From: an uncultured bacterium
Lineage (GTDB): Bacteria; Pseudomonadota; Alphaproteobacteria; Sphingomonadales; Sphingomonadaceae
Assembly: GCA_903884945.1 (NCBI GenBank)
Contig: CAISGR010000155.1
Location: 1 to 64,000, forward strand
Length of the DNA: 64,000 nt
Direction: 5' to 3'
Under the pieces are notes generated by a model. The model searched no databases. It was not told the origin of the DNA and worked only from the letters and a program-made list of their open reading frames with translations. Within the stretch, counting starts at the first letter, position 1, and every line of letters starts with the position of its first letter. The position numbers and the translations under genes are program-made. This document shows positions 1 to 8,476 of the stretch, one piece after another.

Positions 1-138
1 GCACCCGATCGCGCAAATCCTGCGAGTAACTCTGCCCAGGTCGCCAACCCATCGCCGACTCCGTTGTGACGGCTGCCTATGAATCACACGATCAGCGAAA
101 AGGGAATCCCTCGCGATTCCACCCATCTTGAACACGCT

Positions 139-555
139 CTAATCCTCCCCTTCCACCGGGGAGGAGGGATTCAGGAACGGCGCCGCCAGCGCCGGTCGCA
201 CCCGGAGCAGGCGTCCCGTCGCCCGGTCCAGCAGCGCCCAGGTCGTCACCGCCTCGATCTTCACCCTGCCGTCGGCGCCGGTGAAGCGTACGTGCCGGTC
301 GAACCGTGCGCCCTTGGGCGGTTCGGAGACCCAGGTTTCGCCGGTCACGGTCTCCCCCGGGCCGACATTGCCGCGATAGTCGATCTCGTGCCGGGTCACG
401 ACCCAGATATAGGCCTGCCGCTGCTCGGCCGAGGCGATCGCTTCCCAGTGCGCGACCGCGATGTCCTGGATCCACTTCACCCACACCGCATTGTTGACAT
501 GGCCGAGTTCGTCGATGTCGGCGTCCGCGGCAGTCCGGGTGAGGGTGAACGCCAT
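139..555 (-). CDS. Acyl-CoA thioesterase, hotdog (4HBT) fold
   Basis: A 138-residue single-domain hotdog protein that likely hydrolyses acyl-CoA thioesters in the cytoplasm. The N-terminal part has the 4HBT pattern: a D-E-L-G-H-V-N-N-A segment near residues 15-23, followed by the long helix VKWIQDIAVAHWEA. The central strand HEIDYRGNVGPGETV is typical of YbgC/FadM-like thioesterases. The open frame extends further upstream, but this ATG starts the recognisable domain and gives the usual family length. The substrate chain length cannot be inferred. The gene lies downstream of the oligopeptidase B gene on the same strand, about 115 bp away, and may be co-transcribed with it. A second, different thioesterase of this fold is present near 58.3 kb. 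Confidence 0.85.
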   Translation of the reverse strand: MAFTLTRTAADADIDELGHVNNAVWVKWIQDIAVAHWEAIASAEQRQAYIWVVTRHEIDYRGNVGPGETVTGETWVSEPPKGARFDRHVRFTGADGRVKIEAVTTWALLDRATGRLLRVRPALAAPFLNPSSPVEGED

Positions 556-670
556 GGCTAGCCGTCGCCCCTGGCCGGTTCCGGGAGCCACTGATCCGGC
601 ATCACGCGGGTCGGGGATCGTGCCGGACGGTGGATGCCGGCACAGGCCGGGCGTGGCGGCGGCATGAAGG

Positions 671-2731
671 TCATTCCTCCACGCCCAGCTGCCACAACAC
701 GAAGGCATGCTCCTCGGCCCCTTCGCGCAAGGATTCGAACCGGCCCGATTTGCCGCCATGGCCGGCGCCCATATTGGTCTTGAGCAGCAGCACATTGTCG
801 TCGGTCTTGGTCGCGCGCAGCTTCGCCGCCCATTTCGCCGGTTCCCAATAGGTCACGCGCGGATCGTTGAGCCCGCCCGAGATGAACATCGGCGGATAGG
901 CCTGCGCCTTCACCTGGTCATAGGGCGAATAGGAGCGGATCAGCTCGAACGCCGCCTTGTCCTCGATCGGGTTGCCCCATTCGGGCCATTCGCCCGGCGT
1001 CAGCGGCAGTTCCGCATCGAGCATGGTGTTGAGCACGTCGACGAACGGCACGTCCGCGATCACCGCGCCCCACAGTTCGGGATCGCTGTTGACCACGGCC
1101 CCCATCAGTTCGCCACCCGCCGATCGGCCGGCGATCGCGATCTTCCCCGCACTGGTCCAGCCGCCGGCGATCAGCCCCTTCGCGACGTCGACGAAATCGT
1201 TGAAACTGTTCTCGCGCTTCTCCAGCTTGCCGTCGAGATACCATTGCTGGCCGAGATCGTCGCCGCCGCGGATATGGGCGATGGCATAGGCGAAGCCGCG
1301 ATCGAGCAGCGAGAGGCGCCCGGTCGAGAAGCCCGGCGGGATGGCATAGCCATAGGCGCCATAGGCGTAGAGGAAGAGCGGTGCCGAGCCGTCCTTCGGA
1401 AAATCCTTCGGATAGACGATCGACACCGGCACCTCGGTGCCGTCGCGCGCGGCGATCTTCAGCCGCTCGGTGCGATAATTGCCGGCGTCATAGCCCGACG
1501 GGATTTCCTGCACCTTGAGCGTCGTCAGCACGCCCGTCGCGACATCATAGTCATATTCGGTGCCCGGGGTGACCATGGATTCATAGCCGACGCGCAGCAC
1601 GTCCATGGCATATTCGGGATTGTTGCCGAGGCCCGCGTCATAGCTTGCCTCGGGGAAGACGATGCGCTGCGGCGCGATGCGCTGGTCGTACCGGTGGATC
1701 TCGATCTGATCGAGGCCGTCCTCGCGGCCATCGACGATGAAGAAGTCCCGGAAGCAGTCGATACCGGTCATGTAGAAATGCTTCGAGGGGCCGATCAGCT
1801 CGGTCCATTCGCCCGGGGCTTCGATCGGCGCCGTGCAGAGGCGGAAATTCGGGTCAACGTCGTTGGTGTGGATGAACAGGGTGCCGTCATGCTCGTCGAC
1901 ATCATATTCGCGACCCACCTTGCGGGGGGAAACGCAGATCGGCGCCGCCAGCACATTGTCGGCGGGCAGGAGATATACCTCGCTCGTCACATGGTCGCCC
2001 GTCGCGATCACGATCCACTTGCGCGAACTCGTCTCGCTTACCCCGACGCGGAAGCCCTCGTCCGCTTCCTTGAACAGCTCGATATCCTCGGCGATCGGCG
2101 TGCCCAGCCGGTGGAAGCGCGCATTGTCGGTGCGCCACTGCTCGTTGGCGAGGCCGTAGAGAAAGCCGCTGTCGTCGGCGGTCCAGACGATCTCGGAGAG
2201 CATGCCCGGGATCACGTCGGGCAGATGCTCGCCGGTCTCCAGGTTCTTCACGCGAACCTCGAAGCGTTCCGATCCATTGTCGTCGATCGCATAGGCGAGC
2301 AGCCTGGCATCGTTGCTGACCGAAAAGGCACCGAGCCGGAAATATTCCTTGCCCTCGGCGAGCGCCGGCTCGTCCAGGATCAGCTCGTCGGGGCCGCCGG
2401 CGACTGGCTTGCGCCACCATTTGCGATATTGTCCGCCGGTCTCGAACGCGGTCCAGTAGAGCCAGTCGCCGTCCTTCTGCGGAACGGAGCTGTCATCTTC
2501 CTTGATGCGGCCCTTCATCTCTTCATAGAGCCGGTCGACCAGCGGCTTGTGCGGCGCCATCACTGCCTCGAAATAGGCATTCTCGGCGTCGAGATAGGCG
2601 AGCACGTCCTTGTCGGTAACCTCGGGATAGCCGGGATCCTTGATCCAGGCCCAGGGGTCTTCGATCGTGATGCCATGGGCAGTGAAGCTGTGCGGGCGCC
2701 GTTCGGCGATCGGGGGCTTGATTGCAGTCAC
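671..2731 (-). CDS. ptrB: Oligopeptidase B (S9A prolyl oligopeptidase family)
   Basis: A 686-residue cytoplasmic serine peptidase cleaving short peptides after Arg or Lys. An N-terminal seven-bladed propeller (about residues 70-410) is followed by an alpha/beta hydrolase domain. The nucleophile lies in GRSAGGE (Ser537), with Asp623 in GLNDPRV and His658 in GAGHGG. The segment TPGEWPEWGNP matches the acidic S1 pocket region that separates oligopeptidase B from prolyl oligopeptidase. GTG is chosen as start because GGAG lies 6 nt before it and the protein then begins just ahead of the conserved PPIAERRPHSF. The longer open frame would run through the repeat palindrome upstream. It is divergent from a second peptidase gene. 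No signal peptide is seen. Confidence 0.92.
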   Translation of the reverse strand: MTAIKPPIAERRPHSFTAHGITIEDPWAWIKDPGYPEVTDKDVLAYLDAENAYFEAVMAPHKPLVDRLYEEMKGRIKEDDSSVPQKDGDWLYWTAFETGGQYRKWWRKPVAGGPDELILDEPALAEGKEYFRLGAFSVSNDARLLAYAIDDNGSERFEVRVKNLETGEHLPDVIPGMLSEIVWTADDSGFLYGLANEQWRTDNARFHRLGTPIAEDIELFKEADEGFRVGVSETSSRKWIVIATGDHVTSEVYLLPADNVLAAPICVSPRKVGREYDVDEHDGTLFIHTNDVDPNFRLCTAPIEAPGEWTELIGPSKHFYMTGIDCFRDFFIVDGREDGLDQIEIHRYDQRIAPQRIVFPEASYDAGLGNNPEYAMDVLRVGYESMVTPGTEYDYDVATGVLTTLKVQEIPSGYDAGNYRTERLKIAARDGTEVPVSIVYPKDFPKDGSAPLFLYAYGAYGYAIPPGFSTGRLSLLDRGFAYAIAHIRGGDDLGQQWYLDGKLEKRENSFNDFVDVAKGLIAGGWTSAGKIAIAGRSAGGELMGAVVNSDPELWGAVIADVPFVDVLNTMLDAELPLTPGEWPEWGNPIEDKAAFELIRSYSPYDQVKAQAYPPMFISGGLNDPRVTYWEPAKWAAKLRATKTDDNVLLLKTNMGAGHGGKSGRFESLREGAEEHAFVLWQLGVEE

Positions 2732-2748
2732 TCTTTTCTCCGTTCGGG

Positions 2749-2816
2749 CCGAGCTTGTCGAAGCCCTGCCCTTTCTTCTAACCCTGTAAGCAAGAACAGC
2801 CCTTCGACAAGCTCGG
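2749..2816. repeat. Sphingomonad REP-type inverted repeat
   Basis: Two arms of 20 nt (2749-2768 and 2797-2816) are inverted copies of CCGAGCTTGTCGAAG plus flanking bases, agreeing at 18 of 20 positions and separated by 28 nt. The core CTTCGACAAGCTC is a dispersed intergenic palindrome I know to be common in sphingomonad genomes. It sits between the divergent ptrB and aminopeptidase genes, so it may form a cruciform or bind a nucleoid protein, or it may be a passive REP/MITE-like insertion. No transposase is adjacent. Confidence 0.75.
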
Positions 2817-2840
2817 GGCACCAGATCGAGAGGTCATACC

Positions 2841-4637
2841 ATGTCCACCTACCAGGATCGTCTCGCGGCGCTGCGCGAACAGCTCAGGCGCGATCGCCTC
2901 GACGGGTTCGTCGTGCCGCTGACCGACGAGCATATGAGCGAATATGTCGGCGCCTATGCGCAGCGGCTTGCCTGGCTCACCGGCTTCCAGGGATCCGCGG
3001 GGAGCGCGGTGGTGCTGCCCGAGGCCGCGGCGATCTTCACCGACGGGCGCTACACGCTGCAGGTGCGCGAGCAGGTCGATGGGCGGCACTGGGAATATGT
3101 CTCGCTGCCGGGAACCAGCATCGCTGCGTGGCTCGGCCAGCACGCGTCGGCGGGCGGGCGGATCGGCTATGATCCCTGGCTGCACACCAGCGCGTGGGTC
3201 GAGGAAGCCGGCAGGGCGCTGGCCGAGCGCGGCGCGGCGCTGGTCGCGGTCGACACCAACCCGGTCGATGCGGTGTGGCCCGATCGGCCGCAGCCTTCCG
3301 CGGCAAAGCTGGTGGTGCAGGATGACGTGCGCGCCGGCCGCTCCTCGGCGGAGAAGCGTGCTGCGATCGCTGACTGGCTGGCGGAGCGCAAGGCGGACGC
3401 GGTGGTGCTGTCCGCGCTCGATTCGATCGCCTGGACGCTCAATGTGCGGGGGCAGGATGTGGCGCATACGCCGGTCGCGCTGGCCTATGCGATCGTCGAT
3501 GCGGACGGCACGGCCGACCTGTTCGTCGCGCCGGAGAAGGTGGCGGACGATGTGCTCCAGCATCTCGGCAATGCCGTGCGGGTGAGGGATCGCGCTGGCT
3601 TTGCGGCGGCGCTCGGCGGCTATGCCGGCAAGCGCGTCGCGGCGGATCCGGAGCGCGCGGTTGCGGCGATCTTCGGGCGGCTCGAAGCGGGCGGCGCGAC
3701 CGTGCTGCCGCTGCGCGATCCGGTCGTGCTCGCCAAGGCGCTGAAGAATCCGGTCGAGATCGCCGGCCACCGCGCCGCGTCGGCGCGCGACGGCGCTGCC
3801 CTGGCGCGCTTCCTGAAATGGGTCGAGGAGGAGGCGCCCAAGGGCGGCCAGACCGAACTTTCCTGTGTCGCGAAGCTCCAGGCATTCCGCGAGGCGACCG
3901 GGGTGCTGCGCGATACCTCGTTCGACACGATCTCGGCGACCGGCGCGCACGGCGCGAGCCCGCATTATCACTCGACCCCCGAATCGAACGCGCCGCTCGA
4001 GCCGGGCCAGCTCTATCTGGTCGATTCGGGCGGCCAATATGCGGACGGCACGACCGATGTGACGCGCGTCCTGCCGATCGGGCTTCCGACCGAGGAAATG
4101 CGCGATCGCTTCACCCGCGTGCTCAAGGGCCATATCGGCCTCGCCACCGCGATCTTCCCGCCCGGCACCAATGGCGGTCAGCTCGACTCGTTCGCGCGTC
4201 GGCCGCTGTGGGAGGCGGGCCTCGATTTCGCGCACGGCACCGGCCATGGCGTCGGCGCCTATCTTTCGGTGCATGAAGGGCCGCAGCGCATCGCCAAGCC
4301 CAATTATCCCGGCGGCGGCCCGTCCGAGCCGCTGCGCGCCGGGATGATCATCTCGAACGAGCCCGGCTATTACAAGGCCGGCGCATACGGCATCCGGATC
4401 GAGAATCTGATCCTCGTCGAGGAGCGGATCATCCCGGGTGGCGACGAGCCCATGCTTGGCTTCGAGACGCTGACCTTCTGCCCGATCGAACGCTCGCTGA
4501 TCGTGGCTGATCTGCTCACTGCCGCGGAGCGCGACTGGCTCGACGCCTATCACGCGAAGGTGCTGGCGATTCTGGGGCCGCAAATGGACGGCGACGACCT
4601 GGCCTGGCTGGCGGCGAAGTGCGCGCCTATCGGCTAG
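2841..4637 (+). CDS. Xaa-Pro aminopeptidase (M24B, aminopeptidase P)
   Basis: A 598-residue cytosolic metallopeptidase removing N-terminal residues preceding proline. It has the three-domain layout of the long, XPNPEP1-like aminopeptidase P: two creatinase-N-like domains (about 1-300) and a C-terminal pita-bread domain. The expected metal ligands are present: Asp in VDSGGQY, Asp in TTDVTRV, His in AHGTGHGVGAYL, Glu in SNEPGYY and Glu in IRIENL. The ATG has GAGAGGT upstream. The gene is divergent from oligopeptidase B, so the two could together clear short intracellular peptides including proline-containing ones. Its 3' end overlaps a convergent small ORF by 11 nt. Confidence 0.92.
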   Translation: MSTYQDRLAALREQLRRDRLDGFVVPLTDEHMSEYVGAYAQRLAWLTGFQGSAGSAVVLPEAAAIFTDGRYTLQVREQVDGRHWEYVSLPGTSIAAWLGQHASAGGRIGYDPWLHTSAWVEEAGRALAERGAALVAVDTNPVDAVWPDRPQPSAAKLVVQDDVRAGRSSAEKRAAIADWLAERKADAVVLSALDSIAWTLNVRGQDVAHTPVALAYAIVDADGTADLFVAPEKVADDVLQHLGNAVRVRDRAGFAAALGGYAGKRVAADPERAVAAIFGRLEAGGATVLPLRDPVVLAKALKNPVEIAGHRAASARDGAALARFLKWVEEEAPKGGQTELSCVAKLQAFREATGVLRDTSFDTISATGAHGASPHYHSTPESNAPLEPGQLYLVDSGGQYADGTTDVTRVLPIGLPTEEMRDRFTRVLKGHIGLATAIFPPGTNGGQLDSFARRPLWEAGLDFAHGTGHGVGAYLSVHEGPQRIAKPNYPGGGPSEPLRAGMIISNEPGYYKAGAYGIRIENLILVEERIIPGGDEPMLGFETLTFCPIERSLIVADLLTAAERDWLDAYHAKVLAILGPQMDGDDLAWLAAKCAPIG

Positions 4638-4755
4638 GATCGTCGTCGCGCGGGGTGGGCGCCGAGTCGCTCGCCCGCGCCTGGGCTTTTCGCTTGCGGA
4701 GATTTTCGCGCAGCGCGGCCGCGAGGCGCGCCGCCTTTTCGTCCTTGTCGGCCAT
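4627..4755 (-). CDS. Small basic/charged conserved-type protein (42 aa)
   Basis: A 42-residue ORF beginning MADKDEKAARLAAALRE and continuing NLRKRKAQARA, strongly amphipathic and basic, with an acidic DDD tail. I recall short proteins with the same AALRENLRKRKAQAR core in many sphingomonads, usually unannotated. Support is the ordered composition, a plausible ATG and the match to that remembered pattern. It overlaps the 3' end of the convergent aminopeptidase gene and lies just before tRNA-Thr. Function is unknown; a nucleic-acid-associated or coiled helical role is only a guess. Confidence 0.6.
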   Translation of the reverse strand: MADKDEKAARLAAALRENLRKRKAQARASDSAPTPRDDDPSR

Positions 4756-4852
4756 GCGCGGCTTATCGGGCGGCTGACGCGCCTTGACAATCCCGTCGCC
4801 CTCGTCTCTTAGGCGCGCTCCGCCGGAGTCCTTGGGGCCCCGGATCGGTAAT

Positions 4853-4927
<75 letters not shown>

Positions 4928-5176
4928 TTTTTCAGAGACTTAGCCCGCCAGACGGGCTGCGTCCCGCCTGTGCGCACGATCGGACCGCGGCGCTGTCGCC
5001 CTCGGCCCGCGCGATCGTCACGGGACTCTTGCCATCACGCCCGGACGCGGCGCTATTCGCGCCTCATGGAGGGAGTGAGCGCAGGCGCTGACCTCAATCC
5101 CGACCCGCCGCACCTAGGCACGCGGCCACGCTGAACGCGCGCCGCCGTGGACGTGCCCGGGCCGGTGTCCGCTGGA

Positions 5177-7402
5177 TCATTCCCAGCTCAGGATGAGACG
5201 CCCGTTGGCCGGCACGCGAAAGTCCAGCCGGGCCGCCGTCTCGGCATGGGGGCGCAGGGCGTCTCCGCCCGCCGTGGCCAATCTGGACTTTGTCAGCTTT
5301 CGGCGTGGCAGTCTGACCAGGCTCAGCCCAGCGGTACAGGTCTCGCCACCGTCAAGGCTGAGGCTCAGCGCGCGATCGCCGGTCCGTTCCGTCGCCATGA
5401 TGAAATGGTCGCAGAACAGCCTGAAAGGGGCGCCGTCCACGGTGTGGAATGCCCTGGTGGCAAAGACGAACGCGGCCCCGGCCCCGTAGATTTCCTGGCC
5501 GACCTGGCCGGCCGGCTGCCCGTCGACATAGAGATCCTCCAGCGGAAAGGAGAGGCTGCGATCGATATGGCCGTTGCGGATCTCGGTCGCGAGCATCTCC
5601 TTCGGCAACGCGTCGGGATAATAGAACCAGGCTCGGTCGAGCGCGTATTTGCAATATTCGCTGATCAGCATGCGCGCCGCCGGTTCCAGTTCGGGGCCGC
5701 TGTCCCGAAGATAGCATTCGAAGGCAGCAAAGGAGTCGAAGCACTCGTAGATCGCCATGTACGGCGCGTCCTGCAGGCAGGTAACGCCAAGGAAGTTGCG
5801 ATAGCGGTCGGCGAACCCGATCTCGGACTCCCAGATCGCGCTGTTGTGGAAGAAGCTCGCGATATAGACATAGCTCTGCTCGCGATAGCGTTCGGCGTTC
5901 GTGATACGCCACAGCCGCAGGCACGCTGCCGCGCCCCATGCCGTCAGATTTGCCTGATAGTTGAGGTTGAAACGCATGCCCTCCGCCGCGTCGATCGCGG
6001 CCTGCGCCTCGTGCAGGAACCGCTCGTCCCGCGTCATTTCATAAGCTTGGAGCATGACCCAGGCATAGATGCCGCCCACGTCCGTCTGGCCGCGCTGGTC
6101 GGCGCCGGCGACTTTCGTGATCACCGAGAAGTCGGTGACCTTGTACTGGATCGGCCACTTGTACTTGAAGTGCCGGGCGGCCCTGATGCCGAAATCGACC
6201 GACTTCAGGAACAGCGCATGTGCGTCCCGGTCGCCATCCAGCGCGAGGCGCGCGAGGTTCATCATCGGATGGTAGAGATACCAGGAGTCGACCGCATCCG
6301 CGTCCTTGTCGTCGCCGACATTAGGGAGGTAGCGCCTGATCGCGCCCAGCTTCGGATCGTAGAACCGCTCCAGACCCTGCGCGAAGCTGGCATCGAGTTT
6401 CGCCGGCTTTGCCCGCCACGCGCCGTATCGCCGCATGGCGGCGAGCAGCGACAGCTGGACCATGCTGTCGGGATATTCCGCGTCGGTATAGGGGTGGGCG
6501 TAGACATGGCCATAGTGGCGCACCGTCGCCTTGGGAGAGCGCTCCAGATCGGCCAGCGTCCGCTCGGCGCGGCCCACCCAGTCGCGATACTTCGTCCGCG
6601 GCCGATCGAGCGCGGTATAGGCTGCGCCGAGCATCTGGATGAAAAGCCGGGCCGATTCCCGTTCGTCGGCCGCCGGCGCGTCGCGGAAGACCATGATGGT
6701 GTCGGAGAGCGTCACCGCCTGTCCGGCCGGCAATGGTTCGGTCGGTGGCGTGCCGCTCTGCGGCGGGGTGGGTGGCAGATAGCCGAGTTCAGGCCATTCG
6801 CCGCCTACGGCGCCATCCGGCTTCGTCTTCGTCGCGCGATAATAGTCGTTGAGTGACGTCAGTTGCTGGAAATAGAGCAGGCTGCCGAAGGCCGGCTCAG
6901 CCATGTGCAGGTAGAGCAGGCCGCTGTTCACGCCGCGCTGCGCCGCCTCGACATGGCCGCCGGCATTCATCGGGTCGTCCTGCGCGTCGAGCGGATACAG
7001 GTCGCGCGGGAAGAACGGCACCAGGATCGGTGCGGCCGGGGTCAGGGTGACGGTGGTTCTCAGGCGATGGAGGTCGCTGCCGTCGGTGCGGAACACCACG
7101 TCGTGGCGTCCCAGCACGCTTTCCAGCACGAGCCGCAAGGCCTCTCCGCTGCCGCTGCGAAGCACGCGCGCCTTCACGCCGCCCGGTGCGTGCGCGACGC
7201 GGAGCGCCACCCCGCCCTTGCCCGCGCGCCGGACGATCGCCCAGACGTCGTCCGTCGAGCGACGCACGTCGACGGACAGGTTGCCGAGCGCGAAGCCGGC
7301 GATGGCCGTCGTCGTCCCGTCCCGCAAGGCCGCCTGCAATTCGAGAACGAAGGGGCTGACGGCGGCGGTGGCCGCTTTCCTCGCGCTGGTCGCCTGTCTC
7401 AC
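5177..7402 (-). CDS. Large conserved-type protein, probable (alpha/alpha)6 toroid
   Basis: A 741-residue protein without a recognisable signal peptide or membrane segment. The first ~250 residues are beta-rich (VRRSTDDVWAIVRR, LVLESVLGRHDVVFRTD). The remainder is a series of paired amphipathic helices containing aromatic, acid-rich loops such as YAHPYTDAEYPDSMV, DSWYLYHPMMNLARLAL and GQTDVGGIYAWVMLQAYEMT, the look of six-hairpin glycosidase-like or epimerase folds. No catalytic motif could be assigned. GTG is taken as start because AGGAG stands 5 nt upstream; an ATG 27 codons earlier has a low-complexity leader. It is flanked by gene-poor stretches next to the tRNA, so it may be accessory. 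Specific activity is unknown. Confidence 0.75.
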   Translation of the reverse strand: MRQATSARKAATAAVSPFVLELQAALRDGTTTAIAGFALGNLSVDVRRSTDDVWAIVRRAGKGGVALRVAHAPGGVKARVLRSGSGEALRLVLESVLGRHDVVFRTDGSDLHRLRTTVTLTPAAPILVPFFPRDLYPLDAQDDPMNAGGHVEAAQRGVNSGLLYLHMAEPAFGSLLYFQQLTSLNDYYRATKTKPDGAVGGEWPELGYLPPTPPQSGTPPTEPLPAGQAVTLSDTIMVFRDAPAADERESARLFIQMLGAAYTALDRPRTKYRDWVGRAERTLADLERSPKATVRHYGHVYAHPYTDAEYPDSMVQLSLLAAMRRYGAWRAKPAKLDASFAQGLERFYDPKLGAIRRYLPNVGDDKDADAVDSWYLYHPMMNLARLALDGDRDAHALFLKSVDFGIRAARHFKYKWPIQYKVTDFSVITKVAGADQRGQTDVGGIYAWVMLQAYEMTRDERFLHEAQAAIDAAEGMRFNLNYQANLTAWGAAACLRLWRITNAERYREQSYVYIASFFHNSAIWESEIGFADRYRNFLGVTCLQDAPYMAIYECFDSFAAFECYLRDSGPELEPAARMLISEYCKYALDRAWFYYPDALPKEMLATEIRNGHIDRSLSFPLEDLYVDGQPAGQVGQEIYGAGAAFVFATRAFHTVDGAPFRLFCDHFIMATERTGDRALSLSLDGGETCTAGLSLVRLPRRKLTKSRLATAGGDALRPHAETAARLDFRVPANGRLILSWE

Positions 7403-7867
7403 GCGGTCTCCTGTCCATGGCGGGCCGATGGCCCCGGTTGCACGCGCGTCTGCGTCGCGGCCCGGGGTCGGAGCCCTGTGCAAAGCGCCTGGGAGGAAGG
7501 GTGGTTCCTTATGTGACCGTCATCGCCTCGGCCTGGGCCACGGCGTCCCGCACGTCATCGGCAGCACCCGGTTCCGGTCAGATCCTCGTCGGTGGATGGT
7601 GCCGGCGCACGGCACCGAGCTCGCTGCCAAGGGATCGGATCGACCCCAGCGAAGACGGCGCCTCGGGCCGCCTGCATCGTTCTGCAGCCCGGCGTCGCCA
7701 CGCGCACGAACCAGCCGCCCCCGATCCAGTCAGCCAGCTTCATCCGTCGCAATCGGCTTTAACAAACCCGCCCCGCCAGGAGTGACACCAGCGGGACGGG
7801 ATCGGGCGGAACGCGCTCGGTGCACCGGGAGACGGTCCGCCGCGATGCGGGCGCCTGCCCGTCGCGA
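7403..7867. other. 465-bp intergenic stretch, no supported gene
   Basis: Several frames are open here on both strands, but none has a good ribosome-binding site plus protein-like composition. The best is a minus-strand ORF ending near 7555 whose start MKLADWIGGGWFVR looks protein-like, but it lacks a Shine-Dalgarno sequence. A GC-rich inverted region lies near 7771-7810. I see no promoter or RNA gene that I can support. Confidence 0.4.
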
Positions 7868-8377
7868 TCAGACCTGCGCGTCGACGAATGTCGTCGTCTC
7901 GGGTTTGGGCAGTCCGCTCGCCTTGTAGGTAGCGATCAGCTCTTCCTTTCGCGCAAGCAGTTGATCGCCGAGGGCGTCCATGTCTAGGCCGGCCTTGCGC
8001 GCCTGGGAGAACATGCCTTCCATGCGCTTCTCTTCCTCTTCGACATGGTGTTCGATCTGCTCGGAGAGCACCTTCACCTTGGCGTCGTAATATTCGTCGT
8101 CGGGTCCGCCAGCCTCGATCTCGGCGATCAGTACCTTGGCGCCGTCATGCTCGACATAGGCCTCCTTGAGCAGGTCTTCTTCGATCTTGCCCTCGCAGGC
8201 CGGATAGAAAATCTCCTCCTCGATCTTGGCGTGGACGGTCAATTCGAGGCAAATCTGCTGGGCAATCTTGCGCTTCCGCCCGTCGCCCGATGCGTTTTCG
8301 AACTGCTCGAACAGCGCTTCGACGGTGCGGTGGTCCGCCTTGAGCAGCGCGATCGCATCCTGTTTCATATTGGCCAT
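7868..8377 (-). CDS. Hemerythrin HHE-domain protein
   Basis: A 169-residue soluble protein with the hemerythrin-like cation-binding four-helix pattern: His in LLKADHRTVEALF, His/Glu in TVHAKIEEEIFYPA, His in YVEHDGAKVLI and HHVEEEE near residue 115. These fit a di-iron site as in bacterial HHE proteins linked to oxygen, NO or redox stress. GGGAG precedes the ATG. The C-terminal third (LGDQLLARKEELIATYK) is an extra helix. It stands downstream of the MarR gene on the same strand, with a candidate general-stress (EcfG-type) promoter between them. Confidence 0.88.
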   Translation of the reverse strand: MANMKQDAIALLKADHRTVEALFEQFENASGDGRKRKIAQQICLELTVHAKIEEEIFYPACEGKIEEDLLKEAYVEHDGAKVLIAEIEAGGPDDEYYDAKVKVLSEQIEHHVEEEEKRMEGMFSQARKAGLDMDALGDQLLARKEELIATYKASGLPKPETTTFVDAQV

Positions 8378-8405
8378 GGTCAATCTCCCTGCTGACGCGA
8401 CATCG

Positions 8406-8430
8406 AACAGGGGGCGGCATGAATCGTTCC
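8406..8430 (-). promoter_or_regulatory. Candidate EcfG-type stress promoter for the hemerythrin gene
   Basis: Read on the minus strand, GGAAC (8426-8430) is followed after 16 nt by TGTT (8406-8409). The alphaproteobacterial general-stress sigma factor EcfG recognises GGAAC-N16/17-CGTT, so one -10 base deviates. The element lies about 30 nt upstream of the hemerythrin ATG. Stress induction is inference only. Confidence 0.35.
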
Positions 8431-8476
8431 GCAGACTGAACTGGAATGTACTGATCGAAATCAAGGCGAATATTCG

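Noticed and set aside
1..138. Left-edge sequence before the thioesterase stop
   Set aside because: Contains a weak GGAATC/GATTCC inverted pair but no gene or terminator that I can support.
707..3172. An 821-codon plus-strand open frame opposite the oligopeptidase B gene
   Set aside because: It mirrors ptrB on the other strand, is rich in Arg/Gly/His runs without domain order, and is explained by the GC bias of the real gene's third codon positions.
2778..4790. A 670-codon minus-strand frame opposite the Xaa-Pro aminopeptidase
   Set aside because: It is antisense to a complete M24 enzyme and low in protein-like order. Its beginning reads through the REP palindrome (the SLSK phrase is that repeat translated).
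7557..7568. CGGCAGCACC similar to the tRNA-Thr 3' end, considered as an attachment-site repeat
   Set aside because: Only about 10 nt match, with no integrase and no clear island boundary; expected by chance in GC-rich DNA.
7555..7752. Minus-strand ORF starting MKLADWIGGGWFVR
   Set aside because: The first 20 residues look plausible, but there is no ribosome site and the rest is Arg/Pro-rich; not enough support to call a gene.
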